A stretch of DNA of 64,000 bases from Corydoras sp. C115. Its lineage: Eukaryota > Chordata > Actinopteri > Siluriformes > Callichthyidae. The stretch covers positions 1,080,001-1,144,000 of the forward strand of contig JAFMOC010000016.1 of NCBI GenBank assembly GCA_019802505.1. The letters run 5' to 3'. The notes beneath the pieces are model-generated. The model searched no databases. It was not told where the DNA came from and was given only the letters and a program-made list of their open reading frames with translations. Positions 50,963 to 62,552 of this stretch are shown here, piece by piece (the stretch's first letter is position 1; each line of letters starts with the position of its first letter). Position numbers and translations under genes: made by a program.

Positions 50963-50967
<5 letters not shown>
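50575..50967 (+). mobile_element. LINE reverse transcriptase relic joined to its 3' end
   Basis: Plus-strand frames give FKKAFDSIWHEGLFYKMLE and, after a frameshift, TDFLSQRREVRQGCCLSPIL, reverse transcriptase motifs of I/Nimb-type fish LINEs. The sequence then jumps to a 3' end with CATGCCAATAAAGC and TTGAAAATTGAAA, so most of the ORF is deleted. A (GA)n microsatellite follows the tail. Confidence 0.6.

Positions 50968-51031
<64 letters not shown>
50964..51031. repeat. (GA)n microsatellite
   Basis: Pure GA tract seeded at the tail of a LINE relic. Confidence 0.95.
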
Positions 51032-51032
<1 letters not shown>

Positions 51033-51239
51033 ATGATCATGTGTGTTCTCACACGGGAAGAAGCCTACAGGAACTGATATGTGAAGTATGCATGTGTGCA
51101 TTAAAACAATGAACACAGAATGTTTTTTTTTGTCTTTGTTGCAGGTCACCAATGTATTTTATGGATTTATGGATTTTCATTTTATCAAATTGCAGAATAA
51201 ATATACAGTTTACAAGTCTAACAGAATTTGACACATTTT

Positions 51240-53310
51240 ATTTTTATTAATTAACAATGTGTGGCCAAAACATTATGCAATTCCACTTGTAAACTAATTT
51301 TAGGACATCAATCACCTAAAAGAAGTAGAGAGAACCTGCTATCCATCTTAAAATAAAATAAATTGCTTTGACTCAGTTCACTGCTCCTAGCCTCATCTCT
51401 CTTATAATTAAATAAAAGCTTATTATTCAACACCTCCTCTTCAAACTCTTTAATGCAGCTCTTATGTTTACTGATTGTGTAAACATAATTCAGTTAAGCT
51501 GGTATAAAGAGCCATGTGCCATCAGCATAGCAGTGAAAACTTATTTCATGCTTGTAAATTACTAAGATTGCACTAAGATTCAACAAAACAGGTAATAAGA
51601 ATCATTTAATTATTTTATTTATTTGATTTGAATTAAGAATCTGACTGACTGATGAATATTTGAAGCCAATAGTTCAACTGCTAAATGACACATTTTTTAG
51701 GATTTTGAAAATGTAAGGTTTGATAATGGTTTATTGTTAAACAGTATAAAATTATTTTATCTGGCTTAATAAATAATGGTTTAAGGAACATTTAACATTT
51801 TATCTGAAATATATCCAAGACTAAGAGGTGTCTGAAAAGGTATACAAATGTTTGCACAACTCACAATTATGAATTTATTTTACTTTAATGAAATTTTTAA
51901 TAAATGTGCATAAGAATTTGCAGAAAAATATTTAGTTTTTTGATTGATTAACTACAGTGATTTTTCCATTAATTCTTAGTTACTTAAAGAAGCAAAATTA
52001 TTAATTGAAGTTTCCAAACTTTTTCACTAATGGTGTAGTCCGACAGGAAAATAATAAAACCCACTTGATGGAAAAAACAGTTCTTTTACTTTTTTTTAGA
52101 ACAGTACATAAACAAATACATAAATACATAAACCTTTGATAGTTTTGCCCCTTTACATACATTACCTAAAATATAGCTATCCAAACTTATTTTAACTTTA
52201 ACTTCTACAATGAGCCTGTATTCTTTACAAGATTCAAAAGAATCAAAATTACACCCCATAAATCACACACAAATCAAACTCAATTTTTTTCCATACCATC
52301 AAATAATGCTTTTTGCAGTAGGCAGAAAGAGGAACTGAAGAACCAGATGAAAATGTGTTTTTTTATCATGACTTTATGAATGCCACGACATCCAAAACAA
52401 AAGGAGGGGCTAAACAGAGGGAACCTCTTGAACATGCCACTACCATAGCCAATGCTGCCAGTCCCTAGATGGAGGTCTGTTATATACCCCACAAGGGCAT
52501 GTTTACATTATATCACAAAAAATAGAAACATCTTATTAAATCTAAAAAAAAAAGATTTATTTAAAAAAATCCCAGAAAACCAAAGGTATGTGAGCAAAAA
52601 CACTGAGAATGCAAACAGCAAACAGGCATGAAACTGTCAGAGGCAACATCTGTCTAAATAACCAAACAACCATGTCAAGGATGCAAATATGGTGAGCTTT
52701 AAATAACAATTAAGCACAAACCATCCAAAACGAGAACTAATAAACCGAAAGACAGTATGTCAGCCCAACATGATGCATGTTATGCATTTATACAGAATTT
52801 TAACACATTAACAATTGTGCTTTTTGTAGCCATACCAAATTTAAAATTTCTTGATTTTGAGTGCTACAGCCACTACATTTTTCTATTTTTTGTTGTGTTA
52901 GTGAGTTAGTGCTGATCCGCTGAAGACTTTTGATCCCTCTTTTGATAGGACTAAAATTTGGTCTTTTAATCTGGAACATCTCTGAACCAAGGCACGTTTT
53001 GTACCTGCTATTTTGTTTTAGACCAATCATAACAGAACCAATAGCAGGCTTATTCAAACTGCAGAAAAACCTTTGTCTCCATGTTTCTGTCTTAACCAAA
53101 GATTATGATGGATACAAATTGAAATGTTGAAATGTAATGAAATGTGAAATGTTGAAACAACATCCCAGATTTATTTTATTTATTTATTACGTTCCAAAAT
53201 GAAACATTTTGTTATCTTTATTTACCATGATTTTTAATTAGCCTGCACATTTATTTTGTTCTTTCTATTACTAAATGCTGTAAAAAAAAAAGATTGTATA
53301 ATCATTATTA
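51240..53310. other. AT-rich intergenic stretch
   Basis: No gene, RNA or recognisable transposon found. Short open frames here lack protein-like composition. Confidence 0.45.
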
Positions 53311-53311
53311 A

Positions 53312-53775
53312 TACACTGCCTTCCAAAAAGGTCACCACCTGGATTTAACTAATCATATGGGTAAGTGCCTCCCATTGTATCATTACTGCAGGGGTATAGA
53401 GGCGTATTTCAGCTGGTAACAAATTATATAACTCTTTTCGAAGCTGTGAGTAGCTTCTCATTTGTTAAACAACCATGTGGAAGGACACATCTTCTGGTGG
53501 AAAAGAAGCCTATATCAGAAGGCTTAAATTATTGCCATAAATCAAAGAGAGATTCTGAAACTACTAAAATGGGATTAAGGACTGTATTAATTAAGGCCAA
53601 TGGAGGAAAACCTAATTTTTGTGTAAGACCTGATCATTTAAATAAATGTAAAATCGAATAATAGAAGAAATTGAGACTAAACAGCTGTGTAACTTGAAAA
53701 AATGGCTAAAATTTGTTTAAAAGCATAAAGATTAGGCTCTGATTATGTTCTGATTTACCTCGTTCCATAGTGATA
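53312..53775 (+). mobile_element. Tc1-like transposon relic
   Basis: Starts with ACTGCCTTCCAAAAAGGTCACC, a Tc1-family terminus common in teleosts, and contains broken transposase sequence (AAACTACTAAAATGGGATTAAG; GACTAAACAGCTGTGTAA; AAGCATAAAGATTAGGCTCTG) with internal deletions and frame breaks. Non-functional. It ends about 150 bp before the lingo3 coding exon. Confidence 0.7.
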
Positions 53776-53932
53776 AGTGACATTTTTTGGATTGTTCAGT
53801 GTATTTAATACAACTTTACTCTATTTCAGTGTTTAGCAGATAAGTGTTTTTGCAGAGTTTTTTATAATGTTTATCAATCTTGGTTTCAAATGATTTTTTT
53901 GTTTGTTTTTGTTTTAAACATCATTTTTGCAG

Positions 53933-53958
53933 ATCCAACCACAATAAGGAAGAAGGGC
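53933..53958 (+). other. lingo3: lingo3 5' UTR part of the coding exon
   Basis: Sequence between the acceptor at 53931-53932 and the ATG. The T-rich tract and cag before it look like a normal 3' splice site, implying at least one upstream non-coding exon. Confidence 0.55.
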
Positions 53959-55779
53959 ATGGCTGTGAGTCTCGGCCGGGGCCTGCTGTGGCTGTGTCTG
54001 CTACAGATCACAGTATCCATATGTAAAAGTCAGAGTTGCCCACAAGTCTGTGATTGCACAATTAAATCACTTAAGAAGTCAGTAACCTGTCAGAACAAGA
54101 ACCTGAATGCTGTTCCTTTTGGAATTTCAGTTGACACACAGCTACTTGACCTAAGAGGCAATAATTTACGTTGGGTCGAACACAGTGACCTAGCATCCTA
54201 TGCACATTTAGAAGAGTTGGATCTTAGTGAAAATTTAATTAGTGTTCTGGAGCCTGGTGCTTTTTCTAGCTTACAAAATCTACGTGTTTTACGGATGGGA
54301 TCCAACCAACTGAAGCTGGTGCCGATGGGTGCCTTTTCAAACCTCTCCAATCTCCAGTTTTTAGATCTAAGTGGGAACAAGCTGGTCATTTTACTGGATT
54401 TTACATTTCAGGACCTGCACAGTCTCCGAAAATTAGAGGTGGGTGACAATGACTTGGTATACATCTCAAACAAGGCATTCCTGGGCTTGGTTATTTTACA
54501 GGAGCTTACTATTGAAAAATGCAACCTAACATCTATCTCAGGCCAGTCACTTTCCTACCTCCGTGGCTTGATTACACTGCGACTGCGCTACCTTAATATT
54601 GCCTCATTAGAAGAACAGAGTTTTCGTAAACTGGGTGGACTGAGAGGTCTAGAGATTGACCACTGGCCATTTCTAGCATTCATTTCCCCATACACGTTCC
54701 ATAATCTTAATTTGTCCTGGTTGTCTATTACCAACACCAACATTACCACAGTTCCTAGTGGTGCTCTACGAAACCTTGTCCATTTGAACACTTTGGACCT
54801 ATCACACAACCCCATCTCTGTGCTTGAATCTTGGGCCTTGCGTGACTTAGTCTGCTTAAAGGAACTGCATCTTGTTGGAACCAACTTGATGAATGTGCAA
54901 CCTTTTGGTCTTGGGGGTTTGCAACAGCTACGTATGGTAAACCTGTCAAACAACCAATTAGTAACACTGGAGGAGAGCTCTTTTCACTCTGTTAACACTT
55001 TGGAAACACTTCGACTTGATGGGAACCCTCTTTCCTGTGACTGTCGACTTCTGTGGATCATGCAGCGGCGGAAAAAAATAAAATTTGATGGCAAATCCCC
55101 CGTATGTACAGCACCTCTTGATGTGCATGATAAAGCTCTTAACCTTTTTCCTGATTTGGCTGTCCTTGACCACTTTACATGCCAACGGCCAAAGATCCGC
55201 AACCGAAAACTCCAAAAACTGTCTGCTCGTGAGGGTCAAGTGGTTTCATTCTTTTGTGAAGCAGAGGGAGAACCACCTCCCATCATCTTCTGGATCTCAC
55301 CCCAACGGCGCCGTATTACCACTAAAAGTGTCGGTCGCATTGTGGTCCTGCCAGAAGGCACGTTAGAAATCCGTTATGCCCAGATAACAGATACTGGGAC
55401 TTACATTTGTATTGCCAGTAGTGCCGGGGGCAATGACACCTACTTTGCCACATTGACAGTTAGTGTTATGCCTTTGGATGCTTCTCTTAGAGCAAACCGC
55501 ACCTACTATATCAGCGACCTCAATGACACAAACCTAAATGACACGCATGTCTTCCTAAAGTTCACCTTAGACCTCAAAACCATATTGATCTCCACAGCCA
55601 TGGGCTGCATAACATTTTTGGGCGTGGTCCTATTTTGCTTCCTGCTGTTGTTTGTGTGGAGTCGTGGACGCGGGCAGCATAAAAACAACTTTTCCGCAGA
55701 GTACTCCTTCAGAAAGGTGGATGGTCCCACAACAAGTGGAGGACAAGGAGCTCGTAAGTTTAACATGAAGATGATTTAG
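53959..55779 (+). CDS. lingo3: LINGO3-like leucine-rich repeat and Ig receptor
   Basis: A single intact coding exon of 606 aa, the usual LINGO length. The frame is open from 53890, but AG acceptor sequence at 53931-53932 (atttttgcag) and the signal peptide that follows make the ATG at 53959 (MAVSLGRGLLWLCLLQ) the likely start. Order: signal peptide (1 to about 23), LRRNT with CPQVCDC, about a dozen LRRs, LRRCT (NPLSCDCRLLWI near 355), one I-set Ig domain with cysteines near 432 and 481, a transmembrane helix near 540-566, and a short tail with EYSFRKVDG and the family ending KFNMKMI. Several NxS/T sites suggest glycosylation. LINGO proteins are plasma-membrane receptors, mostly neuronal. Paralogue choice (LINGO3 over 1, 2 or 4) rests largely on synteny with peak3 and dot1l. 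Confidence 0.9.
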   Translation: MAVSLGRGLLWLCLLQITVSICKSQSCPQVCDCTIKSLKKSVTCQNKNLNAVPFGISVDTQLLDLRGNNLRWVEHSDLASYAHLEELDLSENLISVLEPGAFSSLQNLRVLRMGSNQLKLVPMGAFSNLSNLQFLDLSGNKLVILLDFTFQDLHSLRKLEVGDNDLVYISNKAFLGLVILQELTIEKCNLTSISGQSLSYLRGLITLRLRYLNIASLEEQSFRKLGGLRGLEIDHWPFLAFISPYTFHNLNLSWLSITNTNITTVPSGALRNLVHLNTLDLSHNPISVLESWALRDLVCLKELHLVGTNLMNVQPFGLGGLQQLRMVNLSNNQLVTLEESSFHSVNTLETLRLDGNPLSCDCRLLWIMQRRKKIKFDGKSPVCTAPLDVHDKALNLFPDLAVLDHFTCQRPKIRNRKLQKLSAREGQVVSFFCEAEGEPPPIIFWISPQRRRITTKSVGRIVVLPEGTLEIRYAQITDTGTYICIASSAGGNDTYFATLTVSVMPLDASLRANRTYYISDLNDTNLNDTHVFLKFTLDLKTILISTAMGCITFLGVVLFCFLLLFVWSRGRGQHKNNFSAEYSFRKVDGPTTSGGQGARKFNMKMI

Positions 55780-56572
55780 GGGATATAGTTGGTAAACAAA
55801 GATGGACTATGTTTATAACTAAATTAGACAAACAGATGAATTAACCCAATTAACCCAACATCCAGCAGTGACACATTTTAATGCTTTCTGTAAAACAATG
55901 CAAGTTCTTCAAAATATCATTTGTTTTTTTGTTTTCAAATGGTTGTTTAACTGCATGTAGAATAGAACAACATAACGATCAAAATGCAACCTTTTCGCAA
56001 TACAGTCACCACCACAAAAGTTTCAGTTTTTTCATGTTTATTTCCAATTGTTGGCAATTTTACAGTTGCTAATTCCAGTATTGTTCAGATAAAAGGGTCT
56101 GTTCCAGATTCAGTGCTGACAGTCTGTTAACCCACCCATTAGCAGGGTTCAGCAGAAAACTCTACAACATAGACAAATTATTTTTCGTCATTCACAGTCT
56201 TTTGCCTCTTAACATCCAGAAATATCTGCTGTAATAATAGCATTAAATAATCGAAAACACTGTTAGGAACGCCAGAACACTCCTTCTCAGTGGAAAGGCT
56301 AAGTAGTCTTTAGACTACTGTGGCGCTCACACATCCAATCATCCATTTTAAATTAAAACAATATGTGATGTGAAACACAACTGCCATGTGACTGGCAGGA
56401 AAATGATAAAACATCTTGCAATAACAAACAAAATATTGACACATGTACAGTTCATATTTTCCTTTAGTTAGGTCAAGGCTTTGTGCATCAAGTTTATATG
56501 AAATTATTGTTTTTTATCTTTAGTAATATATAATATAAGAACAGAAAATATATTGTGTCAACTCAAGTCAAG

Positions 56573-56578
56573 AATAAA
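56573..56578 (+). terminator. Candidate lingo3 poly(A) signal
   Basis: AATAAA about 790 nt after the lingo3 stop and the first canonical hexamer I found downstream. A Tc1-like relic begins just after it. Confidence 0.35.
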
Positions 56579-56589
56579 ATCTTTGACAA

Positions 56590-56895
56590 AACATGTTTTC
56601 AAAGGTATTGGGACATGCCTCTTAATCATTAAATTTAGATGTCTCATTTAGTCTCATTGCTACAAGATATATAGCCATACATGCCCAAGGCATGGTTGGC
56701 TGAAAGAACTTGACTGGCCACACAGAGCCCAACACCTTAAAAACTGTGAGCCAGACCCTCTTATCCAACATATGGATTCTGGATTAATAGAAAATACATT
56801 TAAAGCCCTGGGAAATCTTGGCCCATTGGAGCTTGAATAGAATATTATAAAATGTTTATTATTTAATTGTCCCAATACTTTTGTACAATTAGTGT
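56590..56895 (+). mobile_element. Tc1/mariner-like 3' fragment
   Basis: Contains ACTGTGAGCCAGACCCTCTT and ends in TGTCCCAATACTTTTGTAC, the typical 3' end of a fish Tc1-type element. No intact transposase. Confidence 0.5.
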
Positions 56896-57044
56896 ATTTC
56901 AGTGTATTTCTATTCTGTGTTTATGTCTTGTTAATATTAGACAAATGGCATGGAAACTTTTCAGAGGAAAGACTACACAAAATATACAAAACACATGAAA
57001 ATAAACCTTTACATATTTTTGGAGTAAAAGCCAAATGTAAAAAT

Positions 57045-57250
57045 TCAGAGTGTGACTCTTTCTAAGCTGTCTGAAACGATACATTTAGACTGGGTCACTT
57101 CCTCAGTAATGACAAAATCAAAGTTGCTTTCTGAGCTGACAGAGACAGATGATGTATGATTTACAGCATAAATTAGACCAGAAAGGTCCTCTACAATAAC
57201 AGATTCAAATCCTCCCATGGGGTCAAGACAATTTAGAATACCCTCCACAC
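57045..57250 (-). other. Unassigned protein-like open stretch
   Basis: A minus-strand frame of about 67 codons with no stop, acidic and rich in S, V and E (GGFESVIVEDLSGLIYAV and SNFDFVITEEVTQS), ending LERVTL then stop. It has no ATG at its upstream edge but follows a possible acceptor (ctatcag, near 57251). It could be the last exon of an unrecognised gene, a transposon-derived fragment, or chance. I do not recognise a family. Confidence 0.25.
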
Positions 57251-57383
57251 TGATAGATTTTTGACTTTAGACAGATAGGTTTTTCTTTTTAATCAAATAG
57301 AAATACATCTCATCATAAGTGGATTTGCAACATCATGAGCAGAAGCAAGCAGGGGTGCTGGGTTTTCAAGTAAAACTTTATAC

Positions 57384-57860
57384 ATTTACATTTACATTTA
57401 CATTTAGTCATTTAGCAGACGCTTTTATCCAAAGCGACTTACAAATGAGAACACCACAAGTCAGAAGCCATGGAGAAAACCAACTATACTGTAAGTTCAT
57501 CAAACCTGATTGTTATTCGAAGCTGCGCCCCCCCCCCCTTTTTTTTTTATTTATTTATTATTATTTTTTTTTATAACAGGTATTTGTTAAATAGATGCGT
57601 CTTAAGTAGTTTCTTAAAACTGTTTAGAGATTCTGCCTTACGGACAGAGTTGGGAGGATCGTTCCACCATTTTGCAGTGGTGAACGCCACAGAATGAGAA
57701 TTAGCTCCTCGGTGAGGTGGAATCGCCAGGCGACAATCCTCACTGGAGCGAAGTGAACGCTTTTTATGCCCAAAATTAAATTTACATTTACATTAAGTCA
57801 TTTAGCAGACGCTTTTATCCAAAGCGACTTACAAATGAAAACATTACAAGTCAAAATAAA
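57384..57860. repeat. Repeat bounded by two direct copies of the GCGACTTAC motif
   Basis: Two near-identical segments containing TTTAGCAGACGCTTTTATCC and AAAGCGACTTACAAATGA (57384-57447 and 57781-57846) flank a stretch with TAGATGCGTCTTAAGTAG and GTTGGGAGGATCGTTCCACC, both familiar from dispersed repeats of otophysan fish. A pyrimidine-rich run lies at about 57527-57550. The class is uncertain. Confidence 0.5.
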
Positions 57861-58506
57861 GCACAATTAAAAAAAAAAAAAAAAAAAAGATATCTACTCC
57901 TCATCATTACATACTGGTTCGGAACACAATATACTCCCTGAATTCCAACATAGTATAGTGGTAAATAAGTATTACATTTTGATGGGTCTTGACATTTCAT
58001 TTTCACAGTAATAAGTCAAATCATTTAAACATGCAACAAAATAAAAAGATATACCCATACATGAAATGAAATTTATTGGAACAACAGAAAGCTATTAGAG
58101 TGGTACAGTCAATCACCCAGTCTCCCACTGCCAGCACAGACACACTGCACATGAGCATTAATATGGCCCACACCCCAAAACAAAACTTGTCCAAAATCGG
58201 CAGACATTTGGTGAGTTTCCAATATGTAAATTATAAAAAGCATGCACAGTGTTTCAAATCATATCTTGTTCTCATCTGGTAACGATCTGTCAGTGCTACC
58301 TACATGTAAGCTAATTTTGCTGATATATCGCCCTTATCTGATGCTGATGTGGCCCACGTCCTGCAAGCGGGAGTCGTAGTCCACTGAAACTAATTTATTC
58401 AAAACTTTCTTTAATTTATTTTAGTTTCATCATTTTAAAGGCATCTGCTTTGTATGTGGATTTTTAATGAGATATTTAATCTGATAATTTGGATATTATA
58501 TTAAGG

Positions 58507-58735
58507 CTCTAGGTGGCTTAGTGGTTAGCAAGTTCACCTCTCAGCACTACGGACTCCCGGTTCGAATACCTGGGTGGAGTTTCCATGTTCTCCCCATGTC
58601 CGCGTGGGTTTCCTCCGGGTTCTCCGGTTTTCTCCCACAGTCCAACAAGGATGGATCAAGGTTAATTTAATTCTCCAAATTACCCCATATAGAAGGTGTC
58701 TACCCCCACGCGACCCTAGTAATGGTTGGATTAAG
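58507..58735 (+). mobile_element. V-SINE copy 21 (truncated)
   Basis: Plus-strand head and V-domain; the part after ATATAGAAGGTGTC is mostly lost. Confidence 0.82.
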
Positions 58736-59418
58736 GGTCTAACACAAAATATAGAAATCTTATTATTTTTATTAAGTTTTTAAAGGAATTATTTATTCAT
58801 TTAAGGAATGCACAATACAGCTTTGTATTTAGAATATAGCATTATCTGTGTAAATAAAATGTTGTTGTATGTTCACTATATACCTTTGGTATGTTCACTA
58901 TACATGCTTGCAAGACAATTTTTTAATTAGCATTGAATAATTTTTCACTGTCAGCAAATGACATTTATACAGTCAGTTAATATTACCATTTATTTTATAA
59001 CATTGTTTATCTAAAATCAGAAAATGTACACATTTGTAATCTCAAGGTTACATTGTTGTAATGTATTTCTGACAAGCTGTTCTAATAAAATCATCAAATA
59101 AACTGCATTTTCAAAATGCAGCAGATTGTATTTTTCAACTTTAGTTGTAATTTAAAGTATAATGTATTATATAACATTCTAGCACAGGATTTGGGTGAAC
59201 TTTGTGATCTGTGATGTGAGTGATGTTCACAAGGTATAGGCTTTCTTTTTGTCCTTTTTTTTTTTTTTTTTTACAAAATTTACAAAATCATTCGAAGTAT
59301 AGTTGTCTAAAAAGCTCATCAACATTTAATATTTCCGCCTCCAGTTGAGAATCAGACTTTAAACTAGATTAAAGTAAATAAGAGGCAGTAGACAAAGGGG
59401 CAGACCCTGCAGTGTTAT

Positions 59419-59628
59419 CTTTACATTTACATTTGGTCATTTATTGGACGCTTTTATCCAAAGCGACTTACAAGGTGAGCACAGGGTTAATCACAACATC
59501 CCTGGAGCAATGAGGGTTAAGGGTCTTGCTCAAGGACCCACACTGGTAACTTCAGTGGACCTGGGATTTAAACCCCCAACCTTCAGATTGATAACCCAAC
59601 GCCCTGACCACTGAGCTAGCGCTCCCTG
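59419..59628 (-). mobile_element. Second tRNA-derived SINE family, copy 2
   Basis: Same layout as the copy at 22.8 kb but longer, keeping TTTTATCCAAAGCGACTTAC next to the ATTTGGTCATTTATTGGACG end. Confidence 0.7.
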
Positions 59629-60159
59629 TTATCTGTGTTTAAAACAATTGAATTGTCTTTCAAAATTACTTGAATGCTTTTTGGTCTTTATTTAAAAGTG
59701 TTCCTTTAGGAAAACAGTCTGAACCATAGTTTTAAAATCTGGGTATTTTTGTGTAAAAAGTATATAAATTAATAAGGTTTTTATTTATGTCAGAAATAAG
59801 CATTTATGCAAGGTACAACCAGATTGACCCTTGAATTAATAATTTACGTTCAAGGTAACTATTTATACTATTTTAGAATTGACCCCCCGAGGTAAATGTA
59901 AAAATATTTCCATGGTTACCCCAGTGTTGAGCAGTAACATAGATGTAAAGCTGATCTTAAATAATTACGCAAAAACTTTTTCATAACCTTTTCATTTTCA
60001 TAAATAATTACAAATAACTTGTAATTTAGACTTATCGTAAAAGTTTGTTAAAAACAATGATTAACGTCATTCTGCCTCCCCCATGTGGCAATAGCCTATT
60101 ATTACATTCAATTGAATCTTTCTTATTTAGACGTGACATTTTCTTGTGAAGTCTAAATA

Positions 60160-60470
60160 AGGTGGATTAGTGGTTAGCACGTTGCAGCTGGCGATCCAGG
60201 TTGTGATCTGGGTGGAGTTTCCATGTTCTCCCCGTGTCCGTGTGGGTTGCCTCCGGGAACTCCGGTTTCCATTCAAGGTCCAAAAACATGGTTTTAAGGT
60301 AAATTGAATGCTGTAAATTGCCCCATATAGTGAGTATACCCAGATATGGACTGGCACCCTGTCCTGGGTATATCTTTCCAGCACCAAAAATATTCTCCCC
60401 TGGATGGCTATGGGGAACCCTCCCGCAACCCCAGTAGAGGACTAAGCGGAAGAAAATGAATGAATGAATG
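60160..60470 (+). mobile_element. V-SINE copy 22 (diverged)
   Basis: Plus-strand copy with a damaged head (lacks GCCTCTCAGCAC) and tail GCGGAAGAAAATGAATGAATG. ATTTTCTTGT occurs on both flanks as a likely duplication. Confidence 0.82.
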
Positions 60471-60497
60471 AATTTTCTTGTCCTGTTCTTAGTTCTT

Positions 60498-60498
<1 letters not shown>

Positions 60499-60554
<56 letters not shown>

Positions 60555-60555
60555 G
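60499..60555. repeat. (CA)n(TA)n compound microsatellite
   Basis: CA tract running directly into a TA tract, followed by further TATAT-rich sequence to about 60650. Confidence 0.95.
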
Positions 60556-60559
60556 TTGA

Positions 60560-61660
60560 ATATTCTATATTATATTTATAGTTATAGTTGTATATTCTAT
60601 ATTATATATATATATTCATAGTTGTATATCATATTATATTTTACATATCTCATTTTCTTCTTTAAAATTAAAATTTAAGTTCTAACTTTTAAAGAACAGG
60701 GTAATCGGGGTCAGTGATCCATAATTTCGTTTTTGTCTCATGTACCACATTTGAAATAAATGATAAAAATTTTCTTGAATCTTGACATTTATTTACTTTA
60801 CGTGAAACTTATTCTTCAGGCTTCAAAGCTTAGCAGTAATTAGCAATTTCACAAAACAGGGTAAAGGATCTGTTAAAAATGACCATCAAACCACCAACGT
60901 GTCTTTAAGGATGTTGCTATAAATGTTTTATTTCATTTGCTTTATGTTTGGAGGAGTGTTCATAGCACAAAAATATTTCTACAGAATAGCAGATGTAAAA
61001 GAATATTTTATATATGTTATGATCTCAATTACTATGTCTGCCTAAAAATAATTTTGTGTACTGATGAACTCTCAGAACATATTCAAGCCACAAAAATATA
61101 TTCTGGAAACAACATCTGCTCAAGTCACTTTTGCTAAAACTATGAACAGGTGGCCTTGAGGTTTTTTTGGCCACAAAATTGTGTTGACCTTGTTTCCTTA
61201 GTCTCATCATTAGATTCCCCTAAACTAATCACCAGGTGGCCTCAACATAAATTCTCATTGCCACACATTAAAAAATTAAAACCAAATAACAGGATTTTTA
61301 TTATGTTTTATGAGATTATGTTGAAATTGAGCCTGTATTAGTATTCTAATACTAATGAGTAAAGATGAAATCTCTTTATAAAACTGTAAATTCTTATGTT
61401 TTACTATGACATAAAACATAAAACAATGAAAATGTATACAATAACGTTAGATTTAAATGAGTGTTATTGGATTTTTGTATTATCATGTCATACACTTTTG
61501 TCAACATGAAAAAACAAGGCACTTCATTGTAAAACACACACAATGTAAAGAAGAAAATACAGTGACTAAGGAAAACACCTAATTGCCCCTAGGTGTGAAT
61601 GCATGCTTTAAAATGTACTGGGATCAGTTAAATCTCCTGTACAAATACAAAATAATGTTC
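60560..61660. other. AT-rich intergenic stretch
   Basis: Nothing supportable seen between the compound microsatellite and V-SINE copy 23. Confidence 0.45.
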
Positions 61661-61665
61661 TAAAT

Positions 61666-62014
61666 GTTCATTCATTCATTTTCTTCCACTTTATTCTCTA
61701 ATAGGGTCGCGGTGGGGTTCCCCATGCCCATCCAGGGGAGAACGTCTCGGGAGCCGGGCAGATACACCCAGGACAGGGTGCCAATTTATCGCTGGGCACA
61801 CACTCACTCACACAAACACACTCTACATGGGGCAATTTGGAGAACTCAATTGACTCGATCCATGTTTTTGGACTGTGGGAGGAAACCGGAGAACCCGAAG
61901 TAAACCCACGCGGACACGGGGAGAACATGGAAACTCCTCCCAGGTGGGGATTCGAACCAGGAATCCCTAGCGCTGAGAGGACAACGTGCTAACCACTAAG
62001 CCACCGTGCCACCC
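61666..62014 (-). mobile_element. V-SINE copy 23
   Basis: Inverted full-length copy; AAATAATGT is found on both sides at slightly different distances. Confidence 0.88.
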
Positions 62015-62207
62015 TCCTAAATAATGTAACGTCTAAAAATGAATAAATAAATAAATCTTGTAGTATTTGACTGTATGTTATAAAACTTATAGATCTGGTA
62101 CATAAATCTGATTGGCTTAGCCGTTTTTTCAGCCGTAACACCTCTGACCGATCACTTTACATTTGTATCAAGGCGCGAAAATTGTGAATATGGTAGAACA
62201 TTTTTAA

Positions 62208-62552
62208 AATCATGTACCATTAATTCAAATACAGATTAATATAAACAGCAAGCCAATTCCTGACGAGCACTGAGCTGGTATCCTGTTATTCAGCAATCAT
62301 TGTTCAATTTTAAATCAGATTAGATCACGTCGCGGAAGACAAGTTTATTAATGATTTATTTTTCAGTAAATACTTTTATGAATCAAACCATGTTTTATCA
62401 CTGTAATGTTCTTGTAACCGTTTTATAAAAGCAATAAGGCACTCGAGGTTCTGCATTATTGTAAAGATGTGTAACTGTTCTCCAATTTGCATTGGGCCTA
62501 ACAACACCTCTTTCCCGTGATTTATTCATAATAATGCAGAACATTGAGTGCC
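62208..62552 (+). repeat. Dispersed repeat family B, copy 2, with hairpin end
   Basis: The 62208-62310 part matches the 16.5 kb copy. Beyond it, arms at 62438-62460 and 62530-62552 are inverted repeats (GGCACTCGAGGTTCTGCATT against its near complement) with a 69-nt loop. Probably a non-autonomous hairpin element. Confidence 0.5.

Noticed and set aside
50828..51112. Frame with a long Arg-Glu run
   Set aside because: Translation of the (GA)n microsatellite.
53890..53958. Upstream in-frame ATG extending LINGO3 by 23 residues
   Set aside because: The extension overlaps a T-rich tract and splice acceptor, and the internal ATG is directly followed by a normal signal peptide.
54198..55766. Minus-strand frames across lingo3
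   Set aside because: Shadows of the intact plus-strand coding exon.
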